The notes: a model not told the origin generated them from the sequence alone. Positions 27,008 to 35,730 are shown, numbered from the stretch's first letter. The stretch is DNA of 64,000 bases from G965216905 sp965216905 (GCA_965216905.1 OZ244213.1:62001-126000), one strand, 5' to 3'. Numbers and translations are program-made.

Positions 27008-27013
27008 TACGCT
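27008..27013 (+). promoter_or_regulatory. Putative -10 box (TACGCT) of sufE
   Basis: TACGCT ends nine bases before ATG 27023, so the leader would be only a few bases. Confidence 0.55.
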
Positions 27014-27022
27014 CGACCGCCG

Positions 27023-27463
27023 ATGACGAGCGGAATACCCGACCGACTGCGCACCATCATGGAGGTGATGGCGACCTCGCCCAAGGAGTTCCGCGTCCAG
27101 GCCCTCCTCGACTACTCGAACCGCCTCCCCGACCTGCCCCCCGGAATCGAGCCCGCCGACCTCGAACAGGTTCACGAGTGTCAGACCCCGTTCTTCCTCA
27201 CGACCAGCGTGGACGAGCATGGGGCGGTGCGGATGTGGTTCCAGGCCCCGCCGGAGTCGCCCACTGTCCGAGGGTTTGCCGGACTCCTCACCGCCGGACT
27301 CGACGGCGAACCGGCGCCGATGATCCTCGCCGTACCCGATGACTTCTATCAGGGAATGGGGCTGGAAGAGGTGGTGACGCCACTCCGGCTCCGGGGTATG
27401 GGGGCGATCCTCGCCCGGTTGAAGCGCCAGATCCGAGACGCGATCTCAACCGAAGGTCGCTGA
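27023..27463 (+). CDS. sufE: SufE-like Fe-S/sulfur transfer protein
   Basis: The 146-residue protein matches the SufE fold. It has a helical N-terminus (SPKEFRVQALLDYSNRLPDLP), the sulfur-accepting Cys in VHECQTPFFL (about residue 53), a beta segment with VRMWFQAPPESPTVRGFAG, and a helical end. SufE takes persulfide sulfur from a cysteine desulfurase and delivers it for Fe-S assembly. It is divergent from the sseA sulfurtransferase, a pairing that suggests shared sulfur donors. No desulfurase gene lies in the window. Confidence 0.9.
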   Translation: MTSGIPDRLRTIMEVMATSPKEFRVQALLDYSNRLPDLPPGIEPADLEQVHECQTPFFLTTSVDEHGAVRMWFQAPPESPTVRGFAGLLTAGLDGEPAPMILAVPDDFYQGMGLEEVVTPLRLRGMGAILARLKRQIRDAISTEGR

Positions 27464-27586
27464 CTCCGCAGCTCGGAGGCGCCGGCCGGCCATCCCCGCG
27501 ACCTTGCATCCGATTCCGCCGACGGCGCCGTAGAGGAGGCAGGGAGCGCTCGAAAGGCGAGCGTTCGGAGACACAAGGAGCAAGGG

Positions 27587-27805
27587 ATGCGGAAGCGTGT
27601 GGTGATTCTCGCAACGGCAGTGGCCATGATGGCGCTGTCCGGCACCGCCATGGCCAACGGCTACGGCAAGGCGATCAAGGACGGGTGCGGCGCCAGCTAC
27701 GGCCAGCTCGTGGCGACCGCCCGGGAGGTCGGTCACGTCACCGGGAGTGTCGGCGGCGCCGCCAACTTCGTGAACAGCGGTCTCGCCGCTGCGCACGGCT
27801 GCTGA
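27587..27805 (+). CDS. Small exported protein
   Basis: This 72-residue protein is unrecognised. AAGGAG lies about nine bases upstream of ATG 27587. A signal peptide (MRKRVVILATAVAMMALSG, cleavage probably after TAMA, near residue 23) leaves a mature peptide of about 49 residues. That peptide has two cysteines (one in DGCGAS and the C-terminal residue), glycine-rich runs and no charged cluster. The two Cys could form a disulfide or thioether. A strong hairpin follows the stop. No export or modification genes adjoin it. Confidence 0.8.
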   Translation: MRKRVVILATAVAMMALSGTAMANGYGKAIKDGCGASYGQLVATAREVGHVTGSVGGAANFVNSGLAAAHGC

Positions 27806-27820
27806 ACAGGTCCTCCCAGC

Positions 27821-27853
27821 GGGAGGGTGGAGCCACTCCGGCTCCACCCTCCC
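27821..27853. terminator. Strong bidirectional terminator hairpin
   Basis: A perfect 14-base inverted repeat, GGGAGGGTGGAGCC and its complement GGCTCCACCCTCCC, is separated by a five-base loop (ACTCC). On the plus strand GTCTTCATTT follows. It lies between the stops of the small exported protein and the convergent SDR gene and can end transcription from both sides. Confidence 0.8.
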
Positions 27854-27857
27854 GTCT

Positions 27858-28622
27858 TCATTTCGGAGCCATGCGGATTCCGCCGTCCATCCGGACGGTC
27901 TCGCCGTTCATGTAATCGTGCGTGAGCAGCATCATGGCCAGTGCGGCGAACTCCTCGGGTGTTCCCAGCCGCTTCGGGAACAGCACCTGCTGGCCGAGAG
28001 ATTGACGAGCTGCCTCGGGCAGGCCGGCCAGGAGCGGTGTGTCGATGATGCCGGGCGCGATCGAGTTCACCCGAACTCCGATCGTCGAGAGATCACGAGC
28101 GGCCGGAAGCGTCAGCCCGACGATGCCCCCTTTCGAGGCCGAGTACGCCACCTGCCCGACCTGACCGTCGAAGGCAGCCACCGAGGCGGTGTTGACGATC
28201 GCTCCGCGGCCTCCGTGGACGTCCACCGGCTCCAGCGATGCCATCGCGGCTGCGACGATGCGCATGCAGTTGAAAGTCCCGACGAGATTGATACTGATCA
28301 CGCGCTCGAAGTGCTCCAAGGCGTGAGGCTGGTTGTCACGATCGAGCGTGCGGGCGGCGTGACCGATGCCCGCGCAATTGACGAGCCCTCGGATCGGGCC
28401 GAGGGCGGACGCCTCTCCGACCGCGGCCATCACCGCATCCCCTGAGGTCACATCGGCTGTGACGTACCTTCCCCCGACCTCCGAGGCCAATGCCCTGCCG
28501 AGATCCTCCTGGAGATCGACCACCACCACCCGCGCACCGCTCCGGGCGGCGGCTCGGGCCGTCGCCGCCCCGAGGCCGGAGGCCCCTCCGGTCACCATGA
28601 CAACCGCGTCGGTCAGTTCCAT
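27858..28622 (-). CDS. SDR family 3-hydroxyacyl-CoA dehydrogenase-like (HSD17B10 type)
   Basis: The 254-residue protein has TGGASGLGAATARA (about 11-24), VNCAGIG, the catalytic Ser in NTASVAAFDGQVGQ and YSASKGG. The run RGAIVNTASVAAFDGQVGQVAYSASK and the C-terminus PEEFAALAMMLLTHDYMNGE match type-2 3-hydroxyacyl-CoA dehydrogenases (HSD17B10-like), which oxidise (3S)-hydroxyacyl-CoA or steroids. ATG 28622 is preceded by AAGGAG; the longer upstream frame runs over murI and is rejected. It is divergent from murI with about 56 bases between. Confidence 0.9.
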   Translation of the reverse strand: MELTDAVVMVTGGASGLGAATARAAARSGARVVVVDLQEDLGRALASEVGGRYVTADVTSGDAVMAAVGEASALGPIRGLVNCAGIGHAARTLDRDNQPHALEHFERVISINLVGTFNCMRIVAAAMASLEPVDVHGGRGAIVNTASVAAFDGQVGQVAYSASKGGIVGLTLPAARDLSTIGVRVNSIAPGIIDTPLLAGLPEAARQSLGQQVLFPKRLGTPEEFAALAMMLLTHDYMNGETVRMDGGIRMAPK

Positions 28623-28663
28623 GTCGCTCCTTCGCCTGTCCACGCTTCTGAGCGGTTGGACGG

Positions 28664-28669
28664 TACCGT
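28664..28669 (+). promoter_or_regulatory. Putative -10 box (TACCGT) of murI
   Basis: TACCGT ends nine bases before ATG 28679; there is no ribosome site between them. Confidence 0.5.
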
Positions 28670-28678
28670 TTCGAAGCC

Positions 28679-29455
28679 ATGATCGGCATGTTCGACTCCG
28701 GCCTCGGCGGCCTCTCGGTGCTGACCCATGTACGGACGCATCTGCCGGACGCCGCCGTTCGATACGTGGCCGACAGTGGTCGTGCGCCATACGGAAGTCG
28801 CCCGATCACCGAGGTCCGGCGGTTCGCGGAGGAGATCACCGACCATCTCCTCGCCTCGGGAGCGTCCATGATCGTTCTCGCCTGCAATGCGGCCTCGGCG
28901 GCGGCGCTGTATCACCTTCGAAGCCGCCACCCAGGGGTGCCGTTCGTCGGCATGGAACCAGCCGTGAAACCTGCCGCCCTGCTGACCCGGACCGGGGTGG
29001 TTGGTGTCTTGACCACCAACGTGACGTTTGAGGGCGAGCTGTACGCCTCCGTGGTCGATCGCTTTGCCGGGGATGTGCAGATCCGCACGGAACTCTGCGA
29101 GGGATGGGTCGAGTTGGTGGAGAGCGGACGGATCGAAGGAGACACGGTCCGGAAGGCGGTGGCGGGTCCAGTGCATCGCCTCCTCGAAGCCGGCGCGGAC
29201 ACGCTCGTTCTCGGCTGCACCCACTACCCGTTCCTCTCGTCGACCATCCGCTCCGTTGCCGGTGACGACGTGGCCATCATCGACCCCGGGCCGGCCGTGG
29301 CCCGGCAAGTGGCTCGGATCGCCATCGAGCTCGAGATCTCCTCCGGCGGAGTGACCATCGACACCACGGCGGACTGCTCGGCCATCGCTCCGGTCGCCCG
29401 GGTGCTCGCCGGATATGAGATGCCCTGCAAGCCCGTAGTCTTTCCTTCCCAATGA
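28679..29455 (+). CDS. murI: Glutamate racemase
   Basis: The 258-residue enzyme makes D-glutamate for peptidoglycan. It has the N-terminal motif GMFDSGLGGLSVL (about 3-15), the first catalytic Cys in LACNAASA (about 66) and the second in LGCTHYPFL (about 180). Length and motif order are those of MurI. Its stop overlaps the MerR-like start by four bases (ATGA), and that gene overlaps menF the same way, so cell-wall and menaquinone genes are co-transcribed. Confidence 0.95.
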   Translation: MIGMFDSGLGGLSVLTHVRTHLPDAAVRYVADSGRAPYGSRPITEVRRFAEEITDHLLASGASMIVLACNAASAAALYHLRSRHPGVPFVGMEPAVKPAALLTRTGVVGVLTTNVTFEGELYASVVDRFAGDVQIRTELCEGWVELVESGRIEGDTVRKAVAGPVHRLLEAGADTLVLGCTHYPFLSSTIRSVAGDDVAIIDPGPAVARQVARIAIELEISSGGVTIDTTADCSAIAPVARVLAGYEMPCKPVVFPSQ

Positions 29456-29955
29456 GTGACGACCCGACGAATCGACTCGACCCCTGGGACCGAGCCCTTC
29501 TGCAGGCCCTGGACGCGCCCGACGGCGACGTCCAGCTCGTCGACCTCGATGAGCTGTCCGAGATGACGGGGATCTCGCGCGTGGTTCTCGAGGCCCTCGA
29601 TCGAGAGGGACTCCTCGAAGCGCGCGCATCCGATTCCGACCGACGTTTCGCGCCCGCCGATGCCGAAGCCCTGGCGGCGGGGCTGAGCCTGCTCGAAGCG
29701 GGCTTGCCGCTCGCCGAGTTGCTGGCACTGGCCCGATCGCTCGACCAGGCGATGCGCCCGATCGCGTCCGAAGCGGTCGAGGTCTTTTCGACCTTTGTTC
29801 GAGACTCGGTCGAAGCGGGGGCGGAGACCGACTCGGCTGCAGCCGAACGCCTGGTGGAGGCTTTCCGGACGATGCTGCCCGCCACGGGACGCTTGGTCGA
29901 CCATCACTTCCGCCGGCTGCTGGTGGCAGAAGCCCGCCGCCGGATGACGTCGTGA
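29452..29955 (+). CDS. MerR-like helix-turn-helix protein
   Basis: The 167-residue protein has an N-terminal winged-helix part (about 20-65) with DELSEMTGISRVVLEALDREGLL and RFAPADAEALAAGLSLLEAGLPLAEL. This matches the helix-turn-helix and wing of MerR regulators, followed by a long helical C-terminus. No effector cysteines are visible. It could regulate its own murI-menF operon, but that is inference. It is joined by ATGA/GTGA overlaps to both neighbours, which argues for tight co-expression. Confidence 0.75.
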   Translation: MSDDPTNRLDPWDRALLQALDAPDGDVQLVDLDELSEMTGISRVVLEALDREGLLEARASDSDRRFAPADAEALAAGLSLLEAGLPLAELLALARSLDQAMRPIASEAVEVFSTFVRDSVEAGAETDSAAAERLVEAFRTMLPATGRLVDHHFRRLLVAEARRRMTS

Positions 29956-31154
29956 GGGCCACCACCCGAGCGGTCGACGATATCGACCTGCTCGACCATC
30001 GGCCACCTCTGGCATGGCTCTCCCCCGGTCGGTCCCTGGTGGGGTTCGGCGAAGTCGCCCGATTCGCTCCCGGCATCGGACGCGACCGATTCACCGTCGC
30101 CGCCCAATCCTTCTTCGACTGGGCCTCGGGCTGTGATGTCGAAGACGAGGTCGATGGACCGGGCACCGGTCCGATCGCCTTCGCCTCCTTCACATTCGAC
30201 GACCGTTCCCACGGTTCGGTGATGGTGGTTCCAGAGGTCGTCTTGGGACGAGTCGGCGACCGGCACTTCGTGACGACCGTCGGTGACGTCGACCCCACTC
30301 CCCTCTTCCATCCTGCCGCCACCGGCGATCAGCCGGTCGATCGACCTCGGTATGCGGGAGCTTCGACTCCGGATGTCGCCTACCTGGAGGCAGTGGCCGC
30401 AGCGGTGTCTCAGATCTCCTCCAGCGCCCTCCGCAAGGTCGTGCTCGCCCGGGACCACGCCTTGTGGTCGAAGCTTCGATTCGACACGGGAAGGGTGTTG
30501 CGACGGTTGGCCGACCGGTACCCGGCTTGCTACACCTTCGCCGTCGACGGGCTCGTCGGGGCATCTCCCGAGCTGTTGGTGCGCTCGATGGACACGACCG
30601 TCGAGTCCTTGGTGTTGGCCGGGACCGCACCCCGCTCCCCCGACCCGGCCGAGGACGAACTCCTCGGCAAGGCACTCCTCGAGTCGGAGAAGGACCTCGT
30701 CGAACACGGATGGGCTGCCGACCCGGTTCACGATGAGCTTGCCAGGTGGTGCGACCGCGTCTTCCGCAGCCCTCAACCCGAGCTGCTGGAACTTCACGGC
30801 CTCCGGCACCTGGCAACCAGATTCCGGGGCAAGCTGAGCGATCGAACCGACGTCATAACGCTGGCGGGGCGGCTCCACCCGACCGGCGCCGTCGGCGGGT
30901 ACCCGACCGAGGACGCCATCGAGATGATTCGTCGATTGGAAGGCATGGATCGGGGCCGGTACGCGGGCCCGATCGGCTGGATGGGAGCGGCGGGCGACGG
31001 AGAGATGGCCATCGCCCTGCGGTGCGCCGAGATCTCCGGCGCTCGCGCTCGCCTCTTCGCCGGTGCCGGAGTGGTGGAGGAGTCACTTCCGGAGCACGAG
31101 TTGGAGGAGACCCGCCTCAAGCTGCGCGCCATGCTTCACGCGCTAGGAGCCTGA
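29952..31154 (+). CDS. menF: Isochorismate synthase
   Basis: The 400-residue chorismate-utilising enzyme converts chorismate to isochorismate, the first committed step of menaquinone synthesis. Signature elements are ALRKVVLARDHAL, FAVDGLVGASPELLV, LAGTAPRS, LATRFRGKL, LHPTGAVGGYPTEDAIEMI, YAGPIGWMGAAGDGEMAIALR and AGAGVVEESLPEHELEET. Isochorismate synthases of the MenF and EntC/DhbC type are alike; the nearby menD and menC favour MenF. GTG 29952 overlaps the previous stop (GTGA). Its stop is 31 bases from the menD stop on the other strand. Confidence 0.93.
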   Translation: MRATTRAVDDIDLLDHRPPLAWLSPGRSLVGFGEVARFAPGIGRDRFTVAAQSFFDWASGCDVEDEVDGPGTGPIAFASFTFDDRSHGSVMVVPEVVLGRVGDRHFVTTVGDVDPTPLFHPAATGDQPVDRPRYAGASTPDVAYLEAVAAAVSQISSSALRKVVLARDHALWSKLRFDTGRVLRRLADRYPACYTFAVDGLVGASPELLVRSMDTTVESLVLAGTAPRSPDPAEDELLGKALLESEKDLVEHGWAADPVHDELARWCDRVFRSPQPELLELHGLRHLATRFRGKLSDRTDVITLAGRLHPTGAVGGYPTEDAIEMIRRLEGMDRGRYAGPIGWMGAAGDGEMAIALRCAEISGARARLFAGAGVVEESLPEHELEETRLKLRAMLHALGA

Positions 31155-31185
31155 GACCACCAGGTTTCCACCGAGGCGGAGTTGG

Positions 31186-32901
31186 CTATCGACCTTGCAC
31201 CGCCGTCACCACCGAAGCGGTGAGATGACGTGCGATCTCGACCTGGGTCGTCCGATCCACTTCGACACGGATGACCGATCCGGTCTCGTCCCCGGTCCGA
31301 TCCTCGGCGGCGTTGCGGATCTCGTCGACGAGGAGTCGGGGTTCGGTCACTGCCCGATACTCGACCCCGTGGGTTCGGCACAGGGCTTCGATGTCGCAAC
31401 CGGTCGGAGTGCCGAAGACCCGCTCGAAGACATCGGTCTCGCCCGCCTGGGGCAGAAACGAGAAGATCCCCCCACCATCGTTGTCCAGAACCACCAGCAC
31501 GGTGCGGGGTCGGGGACGGACGAGAAAGCCATTGCCGTCGTGCAGCAACGAGAGGTCTCCGGCCAGCCCGATCGCCGGAGGGACCCGGTCGTCGCCGGTG
31601 GTCGCCATCTCGGCGGCGACTCCCAGTGCCGTCGAAACGAACCCGTCGATGCCCGATGCTCCTCGATTGGACACGATTCGGAAGGACCCGGGTTCCAGAT
31701 ATCGATCGACGTCTCGGATGGGCGTCGAGGACCCCACGATCAACATGCCTTGGTCGCCGGCAGCCCGTCCCACGTCTCGCGCAGCTCGCGCCTCGGTCAT
31801 CGGCTCGAGCTCATCGAGCGCCCGATTCAGCGCCTCCCGACCCAGGCCTTCCAGGGCCAGCCACCGACGGCGCCAGTCGCCGTCGCGGGAGGCGTCAGGC
31901 TCTCCGGCCGGAACATGCACCGGACCGGCATACACCTCGGCCGCAGCACGACCAGGATCGTTCCAACCCATGGTGGCCACGAGCGGAACGTCGGCGACCA
32001 TCGACGTCACTGGTCGGGACAGCCCCACCCTGCCAACCGTGAGGATCACCTCGGGGCGAAGCGACTCGCAAACCATCTCCGACTGGGCGAGATGATGCAT
32101 CGTCGAGATCGTCTGAGGCGGGCGCCCACCCGCCCCGGGTTCGACCACCAGCGGCCAACCCAACGCGGCGGCGAGACGGTCGGCGTAACCGGCGATCGGC
32201 CGGTCGGCCGTTCCCGCCAGGACGAGCCCTCGTTCGAGTCGACTCCATTCGGGATTCAAGCCCACCGAGCGGCTCGGTGCGGGGTGGGCGACCACCGGAG
32301 TGCGGCGATCGGCGTCTCCCTCGAATGTCCGGCCCCGAGTCCGACCGTCGTCTGTGTGCGGAGTCAGCGGCTCTCGAAAGGCCAGGTTGAGCTGAACCGG
32401 TCCGGCGCGTCCCGACCACCCCCGCGATTCGGACACCGCCCTCGCCACCGTGGTTCGCCAGAAGGCGATGGTGCCCGGGCCATCCTCATCGGGTGCGAGC
32501 GTCGCCGCCCAGCGCACACCATCACCGAAGAACCCGGCTTGTTCGATGGTCTGGTTGGCGCCCACGGCATGCAACTCCGGCGGCCGATCGGCGGTGAGCA
32601 GCAACAGCGGCGTTCCCGACATGTCGGCTTCGACGGTCGCCGGGGCGAGATTGGCGACGGCCGTACCCGAGGTGACGACCACCGCGCTCGGCCGCCCGGA
32701 CAGCTTGGCTCGCCCGAGGGCGAAGAAGCCCGCCGACCGCTCATCGATCTCGACGAACAGGTCCACATCCCGTCGCCTCGCGGCTGCGATCGCCAGCGGT
32801 GCCGACCGCGACCCGGGCGCCACCACGACGCAGCGAACATCCCGCCGAACCAGTTCATCGAGCACCGTCTCGGCCAGCGCGGTGGCCGAATTCGGATACA
32901 T
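31186..32901 (-). CDS. menD: 2-succinyl-5-enolpyruvyl-6-hydroxy-3-cyclohexene-1-carboxylate synthase
   Basis: The 571-residue thiamine-diphosphate enzyme joins isochorismate and 2-oxoglutarate (SEPHCHC synthesis). It has the N-terminal VVAPGSRSAPL, the catalytic-Glu region EIDERSAGFFALGRAK, SNRGASGIDGFVSTALG, and the ThDP/Mg motif GDLSLLHDGNGFL. ATG 32901 overlaps the menC stop as TGATG; a GTG three bases earlier is also possible. It is the last gene of the manC-cytochrome c-menC-menD operon and faces menF. Confidence 0.95.
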   Translation of the reverse strand: MYPNSATALAETVLDELVRRDVRCVVVAPGSRSAPLAIAAARRRDVDLFVEIDERSAGFFALGRAKLSGRPSAVVVTSGTAVANLAPATVEADMSGTPLLLLTADRPPELHAVGANQTIEQAGFFGDGVRWAATLAPDEDGPGTIAFWRTTVARAVSESRGWSGRAGPVQLNLAFREPLTPHTDDGRTRGRTFEGDADRRTPVVAHPAPSRSVGLNPEWSRLERGLVLAGTADRPIAGYADRLAAALGWPLVVEPGAGGRPPQTISTMHHLAQSEMVCESLRPEVILTVGRVGLSRPVTSMVADVPLVATMGWNDPGRAAAEVYAGPVHVPAGEPDASRDGDWRRRWLALEGLGREALNRALDELEPMTEARAARDVGRAAGDQGMLIVGSSTPIRDVDRYLEPGSFRIVSNRGASGIDGFVSTALGVAAEMATTGDDRVPPAIGLAGDLSLLHDGNGFLVRPRPRTVLVVLDNDGGGIFSFLPQAGETDVFERVFGTPTGCDIEALCRTHGVEYRAVTEPRLLVDEIRNAAEDRTGDETGSVIRVEVDRTTQVEIARHLTASVVTAVQGR

Positions 32902-33866
32902 CACGTCAAGAACTCGGCCGCGGCGCGCAACCGCTGGAGGGCGGCGGCCTCCACCGATCGATCGGCCTTCCACGCCTCGAGAAGATCGGGGTCCGGTTCC
33001 GGTCGGCGGGTGGAGACCACCCCGTCATGGGCGATCAGCGGCTGGCGAACCACGTCCCCGGCGAGGAGCGAGGCCGTGCCGAGTCCATGGGCCCGACGTT
33101 CTCCCTGTCGCTCATCGAGCATGGCCGCCGCCGCCACCCCCTGCGAGAGACCGACGGAGGTCTCCAGGGCCGACGAAACGACGACCGGAAGCCCGGACCG
33201 GTCGGCGAGATCGAGCGCCCGGCGTACTCCGCCGATCGGCTGGACCTTGATGATCAGGATGTCGGCGGCGTTCGCCTCCACGACCTGCATCGGATCGATC
33301 GACCGCCGGACCGACTCGTCGGCTGCCACGGGAACGTCGATCCGGCGCCGCAGTTCGGCCATCTCCGGGATCGAGGCGACCGGTTGTTCGACGTACTCCA
33401 GTCGATACCGATTGAACTCGGCGATTCGCTCGACCGCCTCGTCGACCGACCACGCACCGTTCACGTCGATCCGCAAGGCGCCGTCGGGTCCCAGCGCGTC
33501 TCGAACCGCCGCGACTCGGTCGAGGTCTGCGGCGGGAGTATGACCCGGGTCGGCGACCTTGACCTTGGCCGTCGACGCTCCCGACTGAGCGACGAGCCGG
33601 TGCGCAGCATCCGGGTCGACTGCCGGGATCGTCACGTTGGCATCGACTCCATCCGTATCCCCCTTGTCGAAAGGAACACAAGCCCACTCCAGCGCAGCGG
33701 CCAGCCAGCGCGCCGTCACCTCGGGGGGGTACTCGGAGAACGGGGAGAACTCTCCCCATCCGGCCGGCCCGTGGATCAGCACCGCCTCTCGCCAATTGAC
33801 ACGCCGGAAGGTCCAGCGCATCGGCACCACCACCACCGACAGATCGACGTCGCCGAGTGCGATCAC
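32901..33866 (-). CDS. menC: o-Succinylbenzoate synthase
   Basis: The 321-residue enolase-superfamily enzyme dehydrates SHCHC to o-succinylbenzoate. The barrel residues are present: KVKVAD with the KxK lysine, RIDVNGAW, EYVEQPV, AADESV and IIKVQPIGG with the second lysine. GTG 33866 overlaps the cytochrome stop as GTGA. The product feeds MenE/MenB, which are not in this window. Confidence 0.93.
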   Translation of the reverse strand: MIALGDVDLSVVVVPMRWTFRRVNWREAVLIHGPAGWGEFSPFSEYPPEVTARWLAAALEWACVPFDKGDTDGVDANVTIPAVDPDAAHRLVAQSGASTAKVKVADPGHTPAADLDRVAAVRDALGPDGALRIDVNGAWSVDEAVERIAEFNRYRLEYVEQPVASIPEMAELRRRIDVPVAADESVRRSIDPMQVVEANAADILIIKVQPIGGVRRALDLADRSGLPVVVSSALETSVGLSQGVAAAAMLDERQGERRAHGLGTASLLAGDVVRQPLIAHDGVVSTRRPEPDPDLLEAWKADRSVEAAALQRLRAAAEFLT

Positions 33867-34174
33867 GATTGCTGCCGCTCTCGCATGTACTCGATCACCC
33901 GGTCCACTTGACGATCGTCGAGCGTGCCTCCGAGCGACGGCATCCGTCCCCGGCCGTCCCGAATGATGGTTGCGAGCTCGGCATCCGACATCTCGACCGA
34001 CGGTGAACCCGGCCCGACGCCCGGACCGATCCCCCCGTCCAGTTCTGCGCCGTGGCACCGCGCACATAACTGGTCATACATCGAGCGACCGGTGGCATCC
34101 GCCGCCGGCGCCTCGACGCACCCGCCGACCAGCATCAACAGAAGCCCGGCTGTCATCACCGCTCGGATCTTCAT
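33863..34174 (-). CDS. Small lipoprotein cytochrome c
   Basis: The 103-residue product has a signal peptide ending in the lipobox LVGGC (about residues 15-19). A single class-I c-type domain follows, with the haem motif CARCHG (about 37-42) and an axial Met in GRMPSLGG. It should be a membrane-anchored periplasmic-side electron carrier. It sits between manC and menC with 4-base overlaps to both, so an electron carrier is translated with quinone-synthesis genes. A cytochrome oxidase or reductase partner is not in the window. Confidence 0.9.
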   Translation of the reverse strand: MKIRAVMTAGLLLMLVGGCVEAPAADATGRSMYDQLCARCHGAELDGGIGPGVGPGSPSVEMSDAELATIIRDGRGRMPSLGGTLDDRQVDRVIEYMRERQQS

Positions 34175-35229
34175 CTGCCGCTCCGAGAATCGACGATCGT
34201 CCACACCTCTCTGACGTCCTGGGCGCGGTCGCGAGGCATGACCAGCACCGCGTCGGCCGTCTCCACGATCACCAGATCTCGCACGCCCACGGCAGCCACC
34301 GTACGGCTGTCGGCCCTGATCAACGAGTCGTGTACGTCGAGCGCCACGACATCGCCTCGGACGACATTGCCGTGCTCGTCCGAGTGGCCGATCTCCCACA
34401 GCGTCGACCAAGAACCTACGTCGCTCCACCCGGCGTGGAGGGGTACCACGGCCGCCTGGTCGGTGTGTTCCATGACCGCATGGTCGAAGGAGACCGGCGG
34501 AACGTCCGAGAACGAGTTCCCCAGCCGGATCCGATCGGCCGATGCCTCGGCCTCGTCGATCGCGGCGCGCACCCCGGCGAGAACGGCGGGAGCCCGATCG
34601 GCGAGCTCGGAGAGCACCGCCGGCGGGCTGAAAGCGAACATGCCGCTGTTCCAGAGATGGCGCCCGCCGCCAACGAACTCGGCGGCGGTCTCGAGACTGG
34701 GCTTCTCGACGAAGGCGGCGACCGGCAACGCCGCGTCCGGGTACGGCCGACGCTCATGCACCTCGATGTACCCGTACCCGGTCTCGGGCCGGGTGGGAAC
34801 CACACCAAAGGTGACGAGGTGACCGGCGGTGGCCGCCTCGGCTGCGATCCGGACGGCGTGCTCGAAGGCCGGCAAGTCGATGATGACGTGGTCCGACGGC
34901 AGGACCACCAGGACGACGTCCTCCTCCGGGCAAGACAGCGCGGCAGCCGCCACCGCAGGTGCGGTGTTCCTCCCGACCGGCTCGGCGATCATCACTTGTG
35001 GGCGCACCGCCACCGCGTCGAGTTGGCCGACGATTTCGTCGACGTGCTCGGACCCACAGACGACGATGGGATCTCCGGCTTCGGGGACGCCTCCGAGCCG
35101 CAGCGCCGTGGCCTGGATCATCGTTTCGGTGCCCACGAGTGGCTGGAGTTGCTTCGGCAACCGGGTCGTGGAGATCGGCCAGAGGCGCGAGCCGATGCCT
35201 CCCGACAGGATCACGGGAACGATGCGCAT
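34171..35229 (-). CDS. manC: Mannose-1-phosphate guanylyltransferase
   Basis: The 352-residue enzyme makes GDP-mannose from mannose-1-phosphate and GTP. The nucleotidyltransferase start VILSGGIGSRLWPIS..LPKQ, EPVGRNTAPAVAAAAL, LPSDHVI, FVEKPSLETAAEF, NSGMFAF and AGWSDVGSW are all present. It is the single-domain ManC form without a fused isomerase. ATG 35229 follows TAGCCT by seven bases. GDP-mannose is the donor used by MpgS (55905) and for mannosylated lipids and proteins. It leads the operon that contains menC and menD. Confidence 0.95.
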   Translation of the reverse strand: MRIVPVILSGGIGSRLWPISTTRLPKQLQPLVGTETMIQATALRLGGVPEAGDPIVVCGSEHVDEIVGQLDAVAVRPQVMIAEPVGRNTAPAVAAAALSCPEEDVVLVVLPSDHVIIDLPAFEHAVRIAAEAATAGHLVTFGVVPTRPETGYGYIEVHERRPYPDAALPVAAFVEKPSLETAAEFVGGGRHLWNSGMFAFSPPAVLSELADRAPAVLAGVRAAIDEAEASADRIRLGNSFSDVPPVSFDHAVMEHTDQAAVVPLHAGWSDVGSWSTLWEIGHSDEHGNVVRGDVVALDVHDSLIRADSRTVAAVGVRDLVIVETADAVLVMPRDRAQDVREVWTIVDSRSGR

Positions 35230-35236
35230 GGGCGAA

Positions 35237-35242
35237 AGGCTA
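35237..35242 (-). promoter_or_regulatory. Putative -10 box (TAGCCT) of the manC operon
   Basis: TAGCCT on the minus strand ends seven bases before ATG 35229. Confidence 0.5.
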
Positions 35243-35248
35243 ACGGGG

Positions 35249-35254
35249 TAGGGT
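35249..35254 (+). promoter_or_regulatory. Putative -10 box (TAGGGT) of the DUF2269-like gene
   Basis: TAGGGT lies 23 bases before ATG 35278, and AAAGGA (35268-35273) provides a ribosome site, so this promoter gives a short leader, unlike the divergent manC box seven bases away. Confidence 0.5.
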
Positions 35255-35277
35255 TTCAGCTCCGTCGAAAGGACCCG

Positions 35278-35730
35278 ATGAGAACGCTGCTCCTCTTCCT
35301 CCACATCGCAGCCGTGGCCGCTTGGCTGGGCGCCGCCCTCGCCCAACAGGTGCTGGTGCCGCGCTTTCGTCGTGCCGAAGCGGGACCTCGCTCGACCTAT
35401 CACCTCGGCGCCGTGGAACTCGGAGTCAAGCTCTACACGCCGGCCGCGATCATCGTCCTGATCACCGGCATCCTCCTCGTCATCAACGGCGATGCGTTCT
35501 CATTCGCCAATCGGTTCGTGTCGCTCGGATTCCTGGCCGTGATCGTTGGAGCGGCCCTCGGTATGGCGTTCTATGGCCCCAAAGGTCGTGAGACCGCCCG
35601 GCTGCTCGAATCGGGAGACACCGACGCGGCATCGCGGATCGAGTCGCGCATCGTTCAGGTGGGGATGCTGGAGATCCTGCTCCTGCTGGTGACCACGCTC
35701 GCCATGGTCGCAAAATGGGGCGTGGGCTGA
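35278..35730 (+). CDS. DUF2269-like four-helix membrane protein
   Basis: The 150-residue protein has four hydrophobic helices (about 4-24, 50-70, 82-102 and 125-148). The first contains LLFLHIAAVAAWLGAAL, a pattern seen in DUF2269/copper-resistance-D-like small membrane proteins whose helix-1 His may bind haem or metal. AAAGGA lies four bases before ATG 35278. Function is unknown. It lies between the manC promoter and the gamma-carbonic-anhydrase-like gene on the other strand. Confidence 0.83.
   Translation: MRTLLLFLHIAAVAAWLGAALAQQVLVPRFRRAEAGPRSTYHLGAVELGVKLYTPAAIIVLITGILLVINGDAFSFANRFVSLGFLAVIVGAALGMAFYGPKGRETARLLESGDTDAASRIESRIVQVGMLEILLLLVTTLAMVAKWGVG

Noticed and set aside
24388..27342. 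A 984-codon plus-strand frame through malQ, sseA and sufE
   Set aside because: It overlaps three recognised genes in a shifted or opposite frame and has Arg/Pro-rich shadow composition.
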